Source of the DNA: Schlegelella_A sp038318385
Lineage (GTDB): Bacteria > Pseudomonadota > Gammaproteobacteria > Burkholderiales > Burkholderiaceae_C
NCBI GenBank assembly: GCA_038318385.1
Contig: JBBQCD010000014.1
Location: forward strand, 1 to 64,000
Reading direction: 5' to 3'
Length of the DNA: 64,000 nucleotides
Position 1 is the stretch's first letter; every line of letters begins with the position of its first letter. The notes beneath the pieces are model-generated. The model was not told the DNA's origin and did no database searches. It was given only the letters and a program-made list of their open reading frames with translations. Shown piece after piece: positions 6,839 to 15,758 of this stretch. Made by a program: the position numbers and the translations under genes.

Positions 6839-9715
6839 ATGAAGAACCAACCGTTCCTGTTGCAGGCCCCTCCGGCCGCCACCCTCCCCGCGCAGGCCAT
6901 CAGCATTGAAGTCCTGCTGGAGAAGTACGCCAAGGACGACGAGCGCGAGATCGATGACGTGCGCCGCCGGGTCGCCCGCGCGCTCGCCGCCGCCGAGCCG
7001 GCGCCAGCGCGGGAGGCGTGGGAGCAGCGCTTCCTGCAGGCCCAGCGCGACGGCTTCATCCCGGCCGGGCGCGTGGCCTCGGCGGCCGGAACCGCGCTGT
7101 CGGCGACCCTGATCAACTGCTTCGTGCAGCCGGTCGGCGACTCGATCGCGCACGACGACGAGGGCCACCCCGGCATCTACGTCGCGCTCACCGAGGCGGC
7201 GGAGACGATGCGCCGCGGCGGCGGTGTCGGCTACGACTTTTCGCGCATCCGTCCGCGCGGCGCCTGGGTCGGCAGCACGCAGTCCCATGCATCCGGGCCG
7301 GTCTCCTACATGCGCGTCTTCGACCGCTCCTGCGAGACCGTGGAATCGGCCGGTGCGCGCCGCGGCGCGCAGATGGGGGTCCTGCGCTGCGACCATCCGG
7401 ACATCGAGGAGTTCGTCCACGCCAAGGACACCGGCGACCTCGCGAACTTCAACATCTCGGTCGGCCTGACTGACGCCTTCATGCAGGCGGTCGAGAGCGA
7501 TGGCACGATCGAGCTGGTGCACCGTGCGGCGCCGGGAGCGCGGCAGAAGGAGGCCGGGGCCTTCCAGCGCGCCGACGGGCTCTGGGTCTACCGCAGCCTG
7601 CCGGCGCGCGCGCTCTGGGACCAGATCATGCGGTCGACCTACGACCACGCCGAGCCCGGCGTGCTGTTCCTCGATCGCATCAACATCGACAACAACCTCT
7701 CGTACTGCGAGACCATCGCGGCGACCAATCCGTGCGGCGAGCAGCCGCTGCCGCCCTACGGCTGCTGTTGCCTCGGCTCCCTCGACGTGACGCGCTTCGT
7801 CGTCGACCCGTTCGGCCCGGCAGTGCGCTTCGACGCCGCGGCTTTCACGCGGGTCGCCGCCGTCGCGGTGCGGATGCTCGACAACGTCCTCGACGTGACG
7901 GTCTGGCCGCTCGCCCGCCAGGCGGAAGAGGCGCGCAACAAACGCCGCGTCGGCCTCGGCATCACCGGCCTCGGCGATGCGCTGGTGATGCTGGGCCTGC
8001 GCTACGACACCGCCGAGGCGCGGGCCGAGGCACGGCGCGTCGCCGAGATCCTGCGCGACGCCGCCTACGCCGCGTCGGTCGACCTGGCCGCCGAGCGCGG
8101 CGCGTTCCCTCTCTTCAACGCCGACCTGCTGCTGAGCCGCGGCACGTTCGCCTCGCGCCTGCCGGCCGCGCTGAAGGAGCGGATCCGCGCCAGCGGCCTG
8201 CGCAACTCGCACCTGCTGTCGATCGCACCGACCGGCACCATCAGCCTGGCGTTCGCCGACAACGCCAGCAACGGCATCGAGCCGCCGTATGCCTGGAGCT
8301 ATTCGCGCAAGAAGCGCATGGCCGACGGGACCTTCCGGGAATATCCGGTCGAGGACCATGCCTGGCGGCTCTTCCGGCATCTGCACGGCGCGCACGCACC
8401 CTTGACACCGGCCTTCGTGACGGCGCTCGAGATGAGCGCCCAGGCGCACGAGGAGATGGTCGCCGCGGTCGCGCCGTTCGTGGATACGGCGATCTCCAAG
8501 ACCGTGAACGTCCCGGCCGACTATCCCTACGCCGACTTCCAGGACCTGTACCTGCGCGCCTGGAAGTCGGGCCTGAAGGGCCTGGCCACCTACCGTCCCA
8601 ATGCCATCCTCGGCGCGGTGCTGAGCACCGCGCCACGCACGCCGCCGGACGTCCTCGAGGCCGGCAACCAGCGCCTGGCGCTGGAGCGCATGCCGCTGCC
8701 CGTCCTGGCCTCGCTGCGCTGGCCGGGGCGCCCCGACCTACCGGCCGGGAACGCTGCCTGGACCTACATGGTTCGCCACCCGTTCGGCCATTTCGCGCTC
8801 TTCGTCGGCGAGGTCACCGGCGATGACCAGCGGGCGCGCCCGTTCGAGATCTGGGTCAACGGCGCCGAACAGCCGCGCGGCCTCGGCGCGCTCGCCAAGA
8901 CGCTGTCGATGGACCTGCGGGCCCGCGACGCCGCCTGGGTGCGCCTGAAGCTCGACGCCCTCGCCACCGTGCAGGAGGAACGCGCTTTCGAGATGCCGTT
9001 CCCGCCGCACGGCGAGCCACGCCAGTTTCCCGGCGTCGTCGCCGCGACGGCGGCGGTGATCCGCTGGCGCTGCGACCAGCTCGGCCTGTGGTCCGGCCCG
9101 GTCGAATCCACGCCGGTGATCGAGGCGATGTTCAGCCGCGACGAGCCGCAGACCGGCCCCAACGGCACGCTCGCGTGGTCGGTCGACGTCCACAACCCGG
9201 CCAGCGACGAGCAGTTCACGCTGACCCTGAAGGAAGTCCTGCTGCCCGGTGCCCCCGGCGGGGCCGCCACGCGCCCGTGCGCGCTCGGCTTCTCCGGCAA
9301 CTACCCGCGGGCGATGGACGGGCTGGCACGGGTGCTGTCTCTCGACATGCGGGTGCTCGATCCGGCCTGGATCGGCATGAAGCTGCGCAAGCTCCTCAGC
9401 TATGCCGAGCCACTCGGCCACTTCATGGCTTTCGTGCCCGGGCTGCCGCACGGCCAGCGGCGCCAGCAGACCTGGCCTTCGACCGTCGCCTACGTCGCGC
9501 GGCTGGTGATCCACCGCTACGCGATGCTCGGCGTCCTCGACGACGAGGGGTTTCCACTGCAGGAGATGGGCATCCTGCAGGTTCCCGCCGGGGGACCGGC
9601 CGGCGCGACGCCGATGGCTGGCGCACGCTGCCCGGAATGCGGCAACGCGACGCTGATCCGCAAGGACGGCTGCGATTTCTGCACCGCCTGCGGGCACATC
9701 GGCAGCTGCGGTTAG
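6839..9715 (+). CDS. nrdJ: Adenosylcobalamin-dependent (class II) ribonucleotide reductase
   Basis: Reduces ribonucleotides to deoxyribonucleotides with a B12 radical, independent of oxygen. 958 residues from ATG 6839, which has GGAG nearby; the frame is open upstream without family sequence. The core has the redox cysteine in NCFVQPVGDS (C94), and the Asn-x-Cys-x-Glu active site NPCGEQPL (N297, C299, E301). It also has SIAPTGTISLAFADNASNG. After about residue 640 come two TSCPD-like repeats (around YMVRHPFGHFALFVGE and PRAMDGLARVLSLDMR). A C-terminal four-cysteine CPECGN...CTACGHIGSCG tail acts as the swinging thiol/zinc element of class II enzymes. No ATP-cone is seen at the N-terminus. It implies that the host makes or imports cobalamin. 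Confidence 0.95.
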   Translation: MKNQPFLLQAPPAATLPAQAISIEVLLEKYAKDDEREIDDVRRRVARALAAAEPAPAREAWEQRFLQAQRDGFIPAGRVASAAGTALSATLINCFVQPVGDSIAHDDEGHPGIYVALTEAAETMRRGGGVGYDFSRIRPRGAWVGSTQSHASGPVSYMRVFDRSCETVESAGARRGAQMGVLRCDHPDIEEFVHAKDTGDLANFNISVGLTDAFMQAVESDGTIELVHRAAPGARQKEAGAFQRADGLWVYRSLPARALWDQIMRSTYDHAEPGVLFLDRINIDNNLSYCETIAATNPCGEQPLPPYGCCCLGSLDVTRFVVDPFGPAVRFDAAAFTRVAAVAVRMLDNVLDVTVWPLARQAEEARNKRRVGLGITGLGDALVMLGLRYDTAEARAEARRVAEILRDAAYAASVDLAAERGAFPLFNADLLLSRGTFASRLPAALKERIRASGLRNSHLLSIAPTGTISLAFADNASNGIEPPYAWSYSRKKRMADGTFREYPVEDHAWRLFRHLHGAHAPLTPAFVTALEMSAQAHEEMVAAVAPFVDTAISKTVNVPADYPYADFQDLYLRAWKSGLKGLATYRPNAILGAVLSTAPRTPPDVLEAGNQRLALERMPLPVLASLRWPGRPDLPAGNAAWTYMVRHPFGHFALFVGEVTGDDQRARPFEIWVNGAEQPRGLGALAKTLSMDLRARDAAWVRLKLDALATVQEERAFEMPFPPHGEPRQFPGVVAATAAVIRWRCDQLGLWSGPVESTPVIEAMFSRDEPQTGPNGTLAWSVDVHNPASDEQFTLTLKEVLLPGAPGGAATRPCALGFSGNYPRAMDGLARVLSLDMRVLDPAWIGMKLRKLLSYAEPLGHFMAFVPGLPHGQRRQQTWPSTVAYVARLVIHRYAMLGVLDDEGFPLQEMGILQVPAGGPAGATPMAGARCPECGNATLIRKDGCDFCTACGHIGSCG

Positions 9716-9813
9716 CCGACGGGCAGTCGCCTGCACGTTGCGGGTCGAACCCACGATTCGGCGGCAACGCCGCCCGTGCGATTCCCGCCGGCGCAGCGGC
9801 ATGCCGCCGATCG

Positions 9814-11010
9814 CTATAGCTCCACGTGGATCGACGTGGCAATCACCGAGCTTCCGTCGGCCGCCAGACGTCCCCGCACGGCCAGCTGTCGATTCGGCGC
9901 GAGATCGCTGGCGCGGCCGCCGGCGAACACGGTGTTGTCGTCCCAGAGGACCGTGACGCCGCGCAGCATGAAAGTCCGGGCGACGGCATCGAGCTGGCTG
10001 ATGCGTCCTTCGAGTTCGATGTCCTCGTGGCCGCTCTGGTTGTCGCTCTCGACCTTGACGGTCCGCGCCGTCAGCGTGCCCGCCGTCGAGCTGCCCTCGA
10101 CCTCGACACGCGCCCCCAGCACGAGGCCGTTGCTGCCGGCGGGAAACGACGCGGCGCTGGCATCGACGGGGACGCCGTCGACGGAGAAGCGGGTCACGCT
10201 GGCAAACTGGGTCACCCGCCCTTCCAGCTCGACGTTGCTGCGTGTCGGCACGCGCAGGTCGTCACCGCTGATCTCGATGGCCGTCCAGACGCCGCCTGCC
10301 GGGGTGGTGCGAAGCTTCAGCCGGGCGACGTCGCCGACCGCAAGCGTTGCGGGCAGGCCGGAGAGTCGCGCATCCACACGCAGCGCTCCGAGCGAGAGGC
10401 GCATGGCCGTCCGGTCGATCTGCGTGACGGCGGCGCGAACGCTGTAGGGATCGGCAGCCGGACGCGGCGCGATGCGCGTCGCGACGACTTGACCTCCCGC
10501 CGGATCGAGCTGACCGAATACGACGACCACGGCGCTCGAAGGAATCGCCGACAGGCCACCGGAATAGGCCATGTCGAAGGCCGTTCCGGGTGTCGTCTGC
10601 ACGAGCTGGCCGAGCACGGTGAGGGTGCCCGCTGCGACATTGCGGGCCTCAACCGGACCCACGAGGGTATCCAGCACCTGAACCCTGAAGGCCTGGGCGC
10701 GGAGTCCCGAGCCGCTGTCGACGAGTGGCCCCGCGTCGATGCGCGTCATCGTGCCGAGCGTCAGGGAGGATGGGTCGAGAAGCCGGCCGTCGGCGTCCAC
10801 CAGTTCGGCGCCGGCTTCGTCGTAGTGGACACCGCCCACCACGATGGACCCGAAGCCGCTGATCGGCCCCTGCGCGAACGACACCGCCGGCGCACCCGTC
10901 CCGCCGGTGTCGACGCCGCCGCCGCAACCGTCGAGCAGCAGTGCGGCCGCCACAACGAAGGCAAGGGCCGGCAAGGCCCGCCGCCACCCACCCGTTTCAC
11001 TGAGAGGCAT
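9814..11010 (-). CDS. DUF5666-type lipoprotein
   Basis: 398 residues from ATG 11010. The N-terminus is a lipoprotein signal with the lipobox LLLDGCGGG (lipidated Cys at residue 29), so the protein is anchored in the envelope. The remainder is beta-rich with repeated modules about 70-80 residues long. These alternate phrases such as ISGFGSIVVGGVHYD, VGPVEARNVAAGTLTVLGQ, LEGRVTQFASVTRFSVDGV and LEGRISQLDAVARTFMLRG, the pattern of tandem DUF5666 domains. No catalytic motif is seen. Its start overlaps the end of the DUF6502 gene by 14 bases, which indicates translational coupling. Function unknown; envelope structural or ligand-binding role is an inference. Confidence 0.85.
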   Translation of the reverse strand: MPLSETGGWRRALPALAFVVAAALLLDGCGGGVDTGGTGAPAVSFAQGPISGFGSIVVGGVHYDEAGAELVDADGRLLDPSSLTLGTMTRIDAGPLVDSGSGLRAQAFRVQVLDTLVGPVEARNVAAGTLTVLGQLVQTTPGTAFDMAYSGGLSAIPSSAVVVVFGQLDPAGGQVVATRIAPRPAADPYSVRAAVTQIDRTAMRLSLGALRVDARLSGLPATLAVGDVARLKLRTTPAGGVWTAIEISGDDLRVPTRSNVELEGRVTQFASVTRFSVDGVPVDASAASFPAGSNGLVLGARVEVEGSSTAGTLTARTVKVESDNQSGHEDIELEGRISQLDAVARTFMLRGVTVLWDDNTVFAGGRASDLAPNRQLAVRGRLAADGSSVIATSIHVEL

Positions 11011-11857
11011 GTTCGTCTTCCTTGCGCAAAGGTTCGCTGTAGCTGTACAGCCCGACACGGATGCGATGAGCAGCGGGACGCCCGGCGGCGCGGTCGTCGT
11101 CGATCATCGTCTCGAGGGCGGGCACCAGGGCCGCCAGCATCCGATTCCATTGCCGCCGCATCAGCGCGCGGGCCTGCTCGACGCCATGAAGCGACATCGA
11201 GTCACTGAAGATGGCCTGCTCGACGTGTCGCGCGAACCCGGGCTCCTCGCCATGCAGCACGTTGTCGACGGCCGCGGCCAGGTGATCGCCGGCGTTCGCG
11301 CCGAGGAACTCGAACAGGCGGGCCTGGTCGTCGGTCGGCACGATCCGGTCCGCCAACGCCTCGACCGTCTCGCCGTCATCGAGCACCCGGACCAGCCCTC
11401 TGCGAACCAGCTCGTCGAGCACCGCGCGGGGATGAACGTGGCGCGTGATCGACTGCGACAGCGCTTCGAAGCTTGGCGCTGGCCCCTGACGCGGAAGTCG
11501 TCTGAGGCGACCGTTGCGGTGGCGCAGCCCGGGGTCCGAAAGCCAGCGGGAGAAGACCTGGGTCACCGCCGCGGGACGTTGCACCGACCGCGGTCGCAAC
11601 TCGGCGCTGATCCGGGTGACCTCGCGCCGGTGCAGGCCGGTCGCCGTGGCCACCTGGCTGACGTCGCGGGCGGTGGCAGCTCCGTGCGCGCGGCGAGCCT
11701 CCCGGGCTGCCTGCACGTAGGCCTGCTTGAAGAGTTCCTCGGCCTGGGCGAACGGCAGGCCGCGGCCGACGCAGAGCCGGGCGAGCGGCAGGAGAAGCTC
11801 GTGCGCCGCGCGCTTCAGCAAGGACTCGGGGTCCGGTTTCATTTGGTTTCTTGACAT
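10997..11857 (-). CDS. DUF6502 family protein
   Basis: 286-residue soluble, largely helical protein. An upstream in-frame ATG at 11899 is ruled out because a good promoter -10 element lies at 11876-11881; ATG 11857 (MSRNQMKPDPESLL) is about 12 bases after the predicted transcription start, and ATG 11842 is the alternative. The N-terminal half has the DUF6502-like pattern LPLARLCVGRGLPFAQAEEL followed by RDVSQVATATGLHRREVTRI, which looks like a helix-turn-helix. The C-terminal half is helical. It overlaps the DUF5666 lipoprotein gene, forming a two-gene unit. A DNA-binding regulatory role is plausible from the HTH-like segment, but unproven. Confidence 0.8.
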   Translation of the reverse strand: MSRNQMKPDPESLLKRAAHELLLPLARLCVGRGLPFAQAEELFKQAYVQAAREARRAHGAATARDVSQVATATGLHRREVTRISAELRPRSVQRPAAVTQVFSRWLSDPGLRHRNGRLRRLPRQGPAPSFEALSQSITRHVHPRAVLDELVRRGLVRVLDDGETVEALADRIVPTDDQARLFEFLGANAGDHLAAAVDNVLHGEEPGFARHVEQAIFSDSMSLHGVEQARALMRRQWNRMLAALVPALETMIDDDRAAGRPAAHRIRVGLYSYSEPLRKEDEHASQ

Positions 11858-11875
11858 CGCTGCGATCTTCGCCCG

Positions 11876-11904
11876 ATCATATATGCACAGTTTGGGCATT
11901 TCAA
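11876..11904 (-). promoter_or_regulatory. Sigma70-type promoter for the DUF6502-DUF5666 unit
   Basis: On the minus strand, TTGAAA (11899-11904) and TATGAT (11876-11881) are separated by exactly 17 bases, with five of six consensus matches in each hexamer. The predicted start is near 11869, about 12 bases before ATG 11857. Confidence 0.7.
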
Positions 11905-11919
11905 GGTTCAGGTTGAACC
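11905..11919. promoter_or_regulatory. Operator-like palindrome between divergent genes
   Basis: GGTTCA-GGT-TGAACC is a perfect 6-base inverted repeat. It abuts the -35 of the leftward DUF6502 promoter and lies 34 bases upstream of the rightward iorA start. It is well placed for a regulator controlling one or both directions. The binding protein is unknown; the HTH-like DUF6502 protein is one candidate. Confidence 0.5.
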
Positions 11920-11952
11920 GCTGCCCCCACTGCCTCCTAGAAAGGTTGCGCC

Positions 11953-12393
11953 ATGCCCAGCTACTCGCTCAACGTCAACGGCATCGACCGCACGGTCAGT
12001 GTCAGCTCGTCCGACATGCCGCTGCTGTGGGTGCTTCGGGACGTGCTGAATCTCACCGGCACCAAGTACGGCTGCGGAATCGAGGTGTGCAAGGCCTGCA
12101 CGGTGATGATGAACGGCCAGCCCGAGAAATCCTGCGTGGTCGATATCTCATCGGCGGCGGGCAAGCGGGTGGTCACGGTCGAGGGGCTCTCGAACGACCG
12201 AAGCCACCCTGCTCAGCAGGCCTGGATACGCCACCAGGTTCCGCAGTGCGGGTACTGCCAGTCCGGCATGTTGATGGCCACCGCGTGCGCGATGCAGGCG
12301 GGCCACCACGGCAAGGAGATTGCGTCCGAACTGAGCAATCTCTGCGTCTGCGGCACCTACCAGCGCATCAAGAGCGCGGTGGCCGAGCTTTGA
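11953..12393 (+). CDS. iorA: 2Fe-2S subunit of a molybdenum hydroxylase (isoquinoline 1-oxidoreductase alpha-like)
   Basis: 146-residue small subunit that carries two [2Fe-2S] clusters and passes electrons from the Mo subunit encoded next. The N-terminal ferredoxin-like domain has the plant-type cluster motif GCGIEVCKACTV, with the last Cys in EKSC. The C-terminal domain has QCGYCQSGMLM and LCVCGTYQRI, giving the second cluster. All cluster cysteines are present, but the usual CGAC is CKAC and the usual LCRCGTY is LCVCGTY, slightly unusual. Translation starts at ATG 11953 after GAAAGG. The gap to iorB is 23 bases. The natural substrate cannot be read from sequence; N-heterocycles or aldehydes are usual for this family. 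Confidence 0.88.
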   Translation: MPSYSLNVNGIDRTVSVSSSDMPLLWVLRDVLNLTGTKYGCGIEVCKACTVMMNGQPEKSCVVDISSAAGKRVVTVEGLSNDRSHPAQQAWIRHQVPQCGYCQSGMLMATACAMQAGHHGKEIASELSNLCVCGTYQRIKSAVAEL

Positions 12394-12416
12394 ACGGCCC
12401 ACGCGAAGGATCAGCC

Positions 12417-14642
12417 ATGAACGACACCCTCACACTCCAGCGCCGTCAGTTCCTCGGCGCCGCCGGCGCCTTCACCCTCGGCATCGCGCTGCCCGGCACG
12501 TCGGCGCTGGCGGCGGGCGCCGATCGCGTGAACAGCTGGCTCACGGTCGGCAGCGACAACAGCATCACCCTGACCATCGGCGCATCGGACATGGGGCAAG
12601 GCTCGTTCCAGGCTCTCGCGCAGATCCTCGCCGAGGACCTGATGGTCGACCCCATGCGAGTCGTCCTGGTCCAGGGTGGGCCCACGATGGCCGTGCCGGC
12701 GCCGATCGGCAGCGCCATCAACACGGTCGGGTCCAGCGTCACACGCAACAACTACTGGCGTCTGCGCGACGCAGGTGCCGTCGCCCGCGAGACCTTCGTG
12801 ATGGCGGCGATGAACGCCCTGAACGATGGTTCGCGCAGCAGCTTCACCGTGGCCGACGGTGTGGTGCGTCACCGCAGTGGCTCGACCTTGACGTATGGTC
12901 AGCTGGCGGCGGCGGCGGCGGCGCTGACCCCTCCCGCCAGCGCGCCCCTGGTTCCCGACACGCAGTTGCGTTCCATCGGCCAACGCCTCTTGCGGCAGGA
13001 CATCCCGAGCAAGGTCGACGGCAGCGCCAAGTACGGCCTCGACGCACGACTGCCGGGGATGGTGTTCGCCGCGGTCAAGCACTGCCCGACGTTCGGCGGC
13101 ACGCTGCTCGCCACGCCGCCGCGTCCCGGTGGCGCCATCGCGGTGGTGCCCCTCGCCGTCTCGGCGGGCACCGCGCGGGGCGCGGACCTCGTGGGCAACG
13201 TCAATGCCGTTGCGGTGGTGGCGAGCACGACGTGGGATGCGATGCGCGCGGCACGCTCGCTTCGCGTTTCCTGGAGGCTGCCCGCCAACGCGGCGCAGAT
13301 GAACAGTGCGCAGATCCTGGCGGACGCGCAGGCGCTGCTGCAAAGGGCTCCGCCGTTCGTTCCCGGTGCCGCGAATCCTCCGGGCACGCTCTACACCGTG
13401 GAAGCGAGTACCGCCAGCGCCGATTCCGCGCTGGCGCGTCGCGACGTCCGCGGCTTCGACGCCACGTACACACTCCCCTATGTCGCGCATGCCTGCATGG
13501 AAGTGCTCAACTGCACAGTCGACTACGTCGCAGGCGTCCGCTGCGACGTGTACGCGCCCACCCAGTCGGCCAAGAACGCGCTGGCGGTGACGATGGCTCT
13601 GACGGGCATGAGCGAAGCCCAGGTGCACATCCACACGATGATGCTGGGCGGTGGCCTGGGTCGAAAGGCCGAGGTGGACTTCATCGCCCAGGCGGTGCAG
13701 CTCGGCATGGCGCTGCAGCGCCCGGTACAACTGGTCTACCCGCGCGAAGAAGACTTCACGCACGACCAGTATCGGCCGATGGCAGCAGTGCGGGTCCGCG
13801 CAGCGCTCGATGCGGGTCAGGCGATTGCCGGCTGGATCTATCGCAACGTGTCGCCGTCGATTCTCGGCCAGCGCGGCGCAGCGCTCGGCGCGTCGGGAGA
13901 CAGCCAGGGCTATGAGGGCTCGCAGTCCCTGCCTTACAGCTTCGGTGCGCACCGCACGGAATGGGTCAGCCATCCCGCCGCGGTGCCGGTGGGCTTCTGG
14001 CGTTCGGTCGGTGCGTCGATCAACACCTTCGCCGTCGAGTCAGCCATCAACGAATTGGCCGCGATGGCGGGCCAGGATGCGATCCAGTTCCGTCGCTCGC
14101 GCCTGAGCGATCCGCGCTGGATCGCCGTCCTCGACGCGGTTGCCGGCGCGTCCAGCTGGAGCACGCCACCCCGAAGCGGTACCGCCCGCGGCGTGGCGAT
14201 CGGCAGCGCGTTCAACAGCATCGTCGCAATGGTCGTGGAGGCAAGCGGATCCAGCCTGGCCGCGGCCAAGGTCACCCGGGTATGGCTGGCAATCGACTGC
14301 TACCTTGCCGTCAATCCGTTGAACGTCGAGGCGCAACTCATCGGCGGCGTGGTGCACGCCATGAATGCGGCGCTCTATGGCCAGCAGACGTTCGTCAACG
14401 GCGCGGCGCAGCGTCGCAATTTCGACACCAGCCCGATGATCCGCCTGCAGCAGATGCCCACGGTCGCGGTCACCATCCTGGCCGGCCCGACCGATGCCGA
14501 TCGAACCGTGCCGATCGGCGGCGTCGGTGAATTGGGCGTGCCAACGTTTGCACCGGCTCTCGCAGGCGCGCTCCTCAAGCTGACCGGGCAGGCGGTGCGC
14601 AGCCTGCCGCTGTATCCCAATGCGAGGATCGGCGGCGGCTGA
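12417..14642 (+). CDS. iorB: Molybdopterin-binding catalytic subunit (isoquinoline 1-oxidoreductase beta-like)
   Basis: 741-residue large subunit of the IorAB/aldehyde-dehydrogenase type within the xanthine oxidase family. The N-terminus QRRQFLGAAGAFTLG is a twin-arginine-like signal, so the complex is probably exported folded. The Mo-cofactor contacts are recognisable: MGQGSFQALAQILAEDL, LGGGLGRKAEVDF and WRSVGASINTFAVES. The catalytic glutamate is in VGELGVPTFAPALAGAL near the C-terminus. Start ATG 12417 follows AAGGA. It is directly downstream of iorA in one operon. No dedicated XdhC-type cofactor insertion factor or cytochrome c subunit is nearby, so these would be elsewhere. Substrate unknown. 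Confidence 0.88.
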   Translation: MNDTLTLQRRQFLGAAGAFTLGIALPGTSALAAGADRVNSWLTVGSDNSITLTIGASDMGQGSFQALAQILAEDLMVDPMRVVLVQGGPTMAVPAPIGSAINTVGSSVTRNNYWRLRDAGAVARETFVMAAMNALNDGSRSSFTVADGVVRHRSGSTLTYGQLAAAAAALTPPASAPLVPDTQLRSIGQRLLRQDIPSKVDGSAKYGLDARLPGMVFAAVKHCPTFGGTLLATPPRPGGAIAVVPLAVSAGTARGADLVGNVNAVAVVASTTWDAMRAARSLRVSWRLPANAAQMNSAQILADAQALLQRAPPFVPGAANPPGTLYTVEASTASADSALARRDVRGFDATYTLPYVAHACMEVLNCTVDYVAGVRCDVYAPTQSAKNALAVTMALTGMSEAQVHIHTMMLGGGLGRKAEVDFIAQAVQLGMALQRPVQLVYPREEDFTHDQYRPMAAVRVRAALDAGQAIAGWIYRNVSPSILGQRGAALGASGDSQGYEGSQSLPYSFGAHRTEWVSHPAAVPVGFWRSVGASINTFAVESAINELAAMAGQDAIQFRRSRLSDPRWIAVLDAVAGASSWSTPPRSGTARGVAIGSAFNSIVAMVVEASGSSLAAAKVTRVWLAIDCYLAVNPLNVEAQLIGGVVHAMNAALYGQQTFVNGAAQRRNFDTSPMIRLQQMPTVAVTILAGPTDADRTVPIGGVGELGVPTFAPALAGALLKLTGQAVRSLPLYPNARIGGG

Positions 14643-14679
14643 ACGCACACGAGGCGCGACGACCCACCGGCCGGCCACG

Positions 14680-15189
14680 CTACCGGCGGCCTTCGGTACG
14701 CGCGGCGTCGCCGGCCTTGACACCCCCGTCGGGCAGGGGCACCGTGATCGGTGCTACCTCGACGGGTGCCACTCCCTCTTGCCGAGGGAGACCGATCTCC
14801 CGCGCCGTTCCCGGCGAAAGGTCGACGATTCGACCTTTGGCATAGGGGCCGCGATCCTGGATCGTCACCGTCGCCGTACGGCCGTTCTTCAGGTTCGTCA
14901 CGCGCGCCTGGGTCCCGAGTGGGAGCGTCCGGCTCGCAGCGTTGTCATCCTCGAGGTTCATGCGCGTGCCGTCGGCCATCTTGCGGCCGCCGAAGCGGCG
15001 CGCGTAGACAGACGCGGTGCCCACGCGCTTGTGCCCGGAGCGATCGAGCCGCTTGGGCGCTGGCGGCGCGGCGGCTTTGGCGGATGCGGCCCCTTGGGGT
15101 TCCGAGACAGGCCCGGCCGCCGAGGCGGGCGGCGAACTCCAAATCGATGCGACGGACAGCAACGCGGCGACGGTGGCAGGAAGGCGCAT
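14680..15189 (-). CDS. RlpA-like double-psi beta-barrel protein
   Basis: 169 residues with a cleavable signal peptide (cut near PPASAAG, residues 20-26), a Pro/Ala-rich linker, then a septal-ring lytic transglycosylase-type DPBB domain. That domain is marked by GTASVYARRFGGRKMADG, LPLGTQARVTNLKNGR and TIQDRGPYAKGRIVDLSP. RlpA-family proteins cleave peptidoglycan strands lacking stem peptides at the septum. This copy is short, has no SPOR domain and no lipobox, so it is more likely a periplasmic paralogue than RlpA itself. It converges with iorB (37 bases apart). Confidence 0.88.
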   Translation of the reverse strand: MRLPATVAALLSVASIWSSPPASAAGPVSEPQGAASAKAAAPPAPKRLDRSGHKRVGTASVYARRFGGRKMADGTRMNLEDDNAASRTLPLGTQARVTNLKNGRTATVTIQDRGPYAKGRIVDLSPGTAREIGLPRQEGVAPVEVAPITVPLPDGGVKAGDAARTEGRR

Positions 15190-15437
15190 GGTGAGGCCTC
15201 ATGGAGGACCGGCGAGCCGGAAGTGGTCGCCATGACCGGCGACTGGCGACCAACCCCACTCTGATCGGACGGGTGGGGGCCGCCGGTCGGCGACGTCCGC
15301 GTTTTCCCGTAGGACACTGGCGGAATGCGAGGGCGCGCTCATGCGTTTTCTCAACCCCGGCGTCGCCGACGGTGGCTATGATGAAGTTCGCATCGCCGAG
15401 CGCGATCCCTATGCACCTCCTGTTGAAAGGATCCTAG

Positions 15438-15758
15438 ATGGACACCACCACGACCGCCGCCACCGAGGGCAAGCCGGGCCTGGCGGACAGCCTGCGCAAC
15501 ATGATCGACGAGACGGACCAGATGCTGAAGTCCGCAGCCAGCGCCGGAGACCAGAAGTTCCAGGGCATGCGCGAGAAGGTCCTCGAGCAGATGCGGCAGA
15601 TGCGCGGCCAACTCGCGGAGCTCGAGCTGGTCAGCATGCAGAAGGCCAAGGACGTGGCGCGCGCCACCGACGAAAGCGTGCATGCGCACCCCTACGGCGC
15701 CATGGCCGTTGCCGCGGCCGCCGGCATCCTGATCGGCTTCCTCGCCGCGCGGCGCTGA
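15438..15758 (+). CDS. DUF883 (YqjD/ElaB-type) membrane-anchored protein
   Basis: 106 residues: a long amphipathic helix (about 10-75), then a single C-terminal transmembrane segment MAVAAAAGILIGFLAARR with a terminal Arg pair, the classic YqjD/ElaB layout. E. coli members are inner-membrane, stationary-phase proteins that bind ribosomes. AAGGATC precedes the ATG. Its TGA overlaps the next ATG (TGATG), so the three small genes here are translationally coupled. The role in this organism is inferred from the family. Confidence 0.9.
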   Translation: MDTTTTAATEGKPGLADSLRNMIDETDQMLKSAASAGDQKFQGMREKVLEQMRQMRGQLAELELVSMQKAKDVARATDESVHAHPYGAMAVAAAAGILIGFLAARR

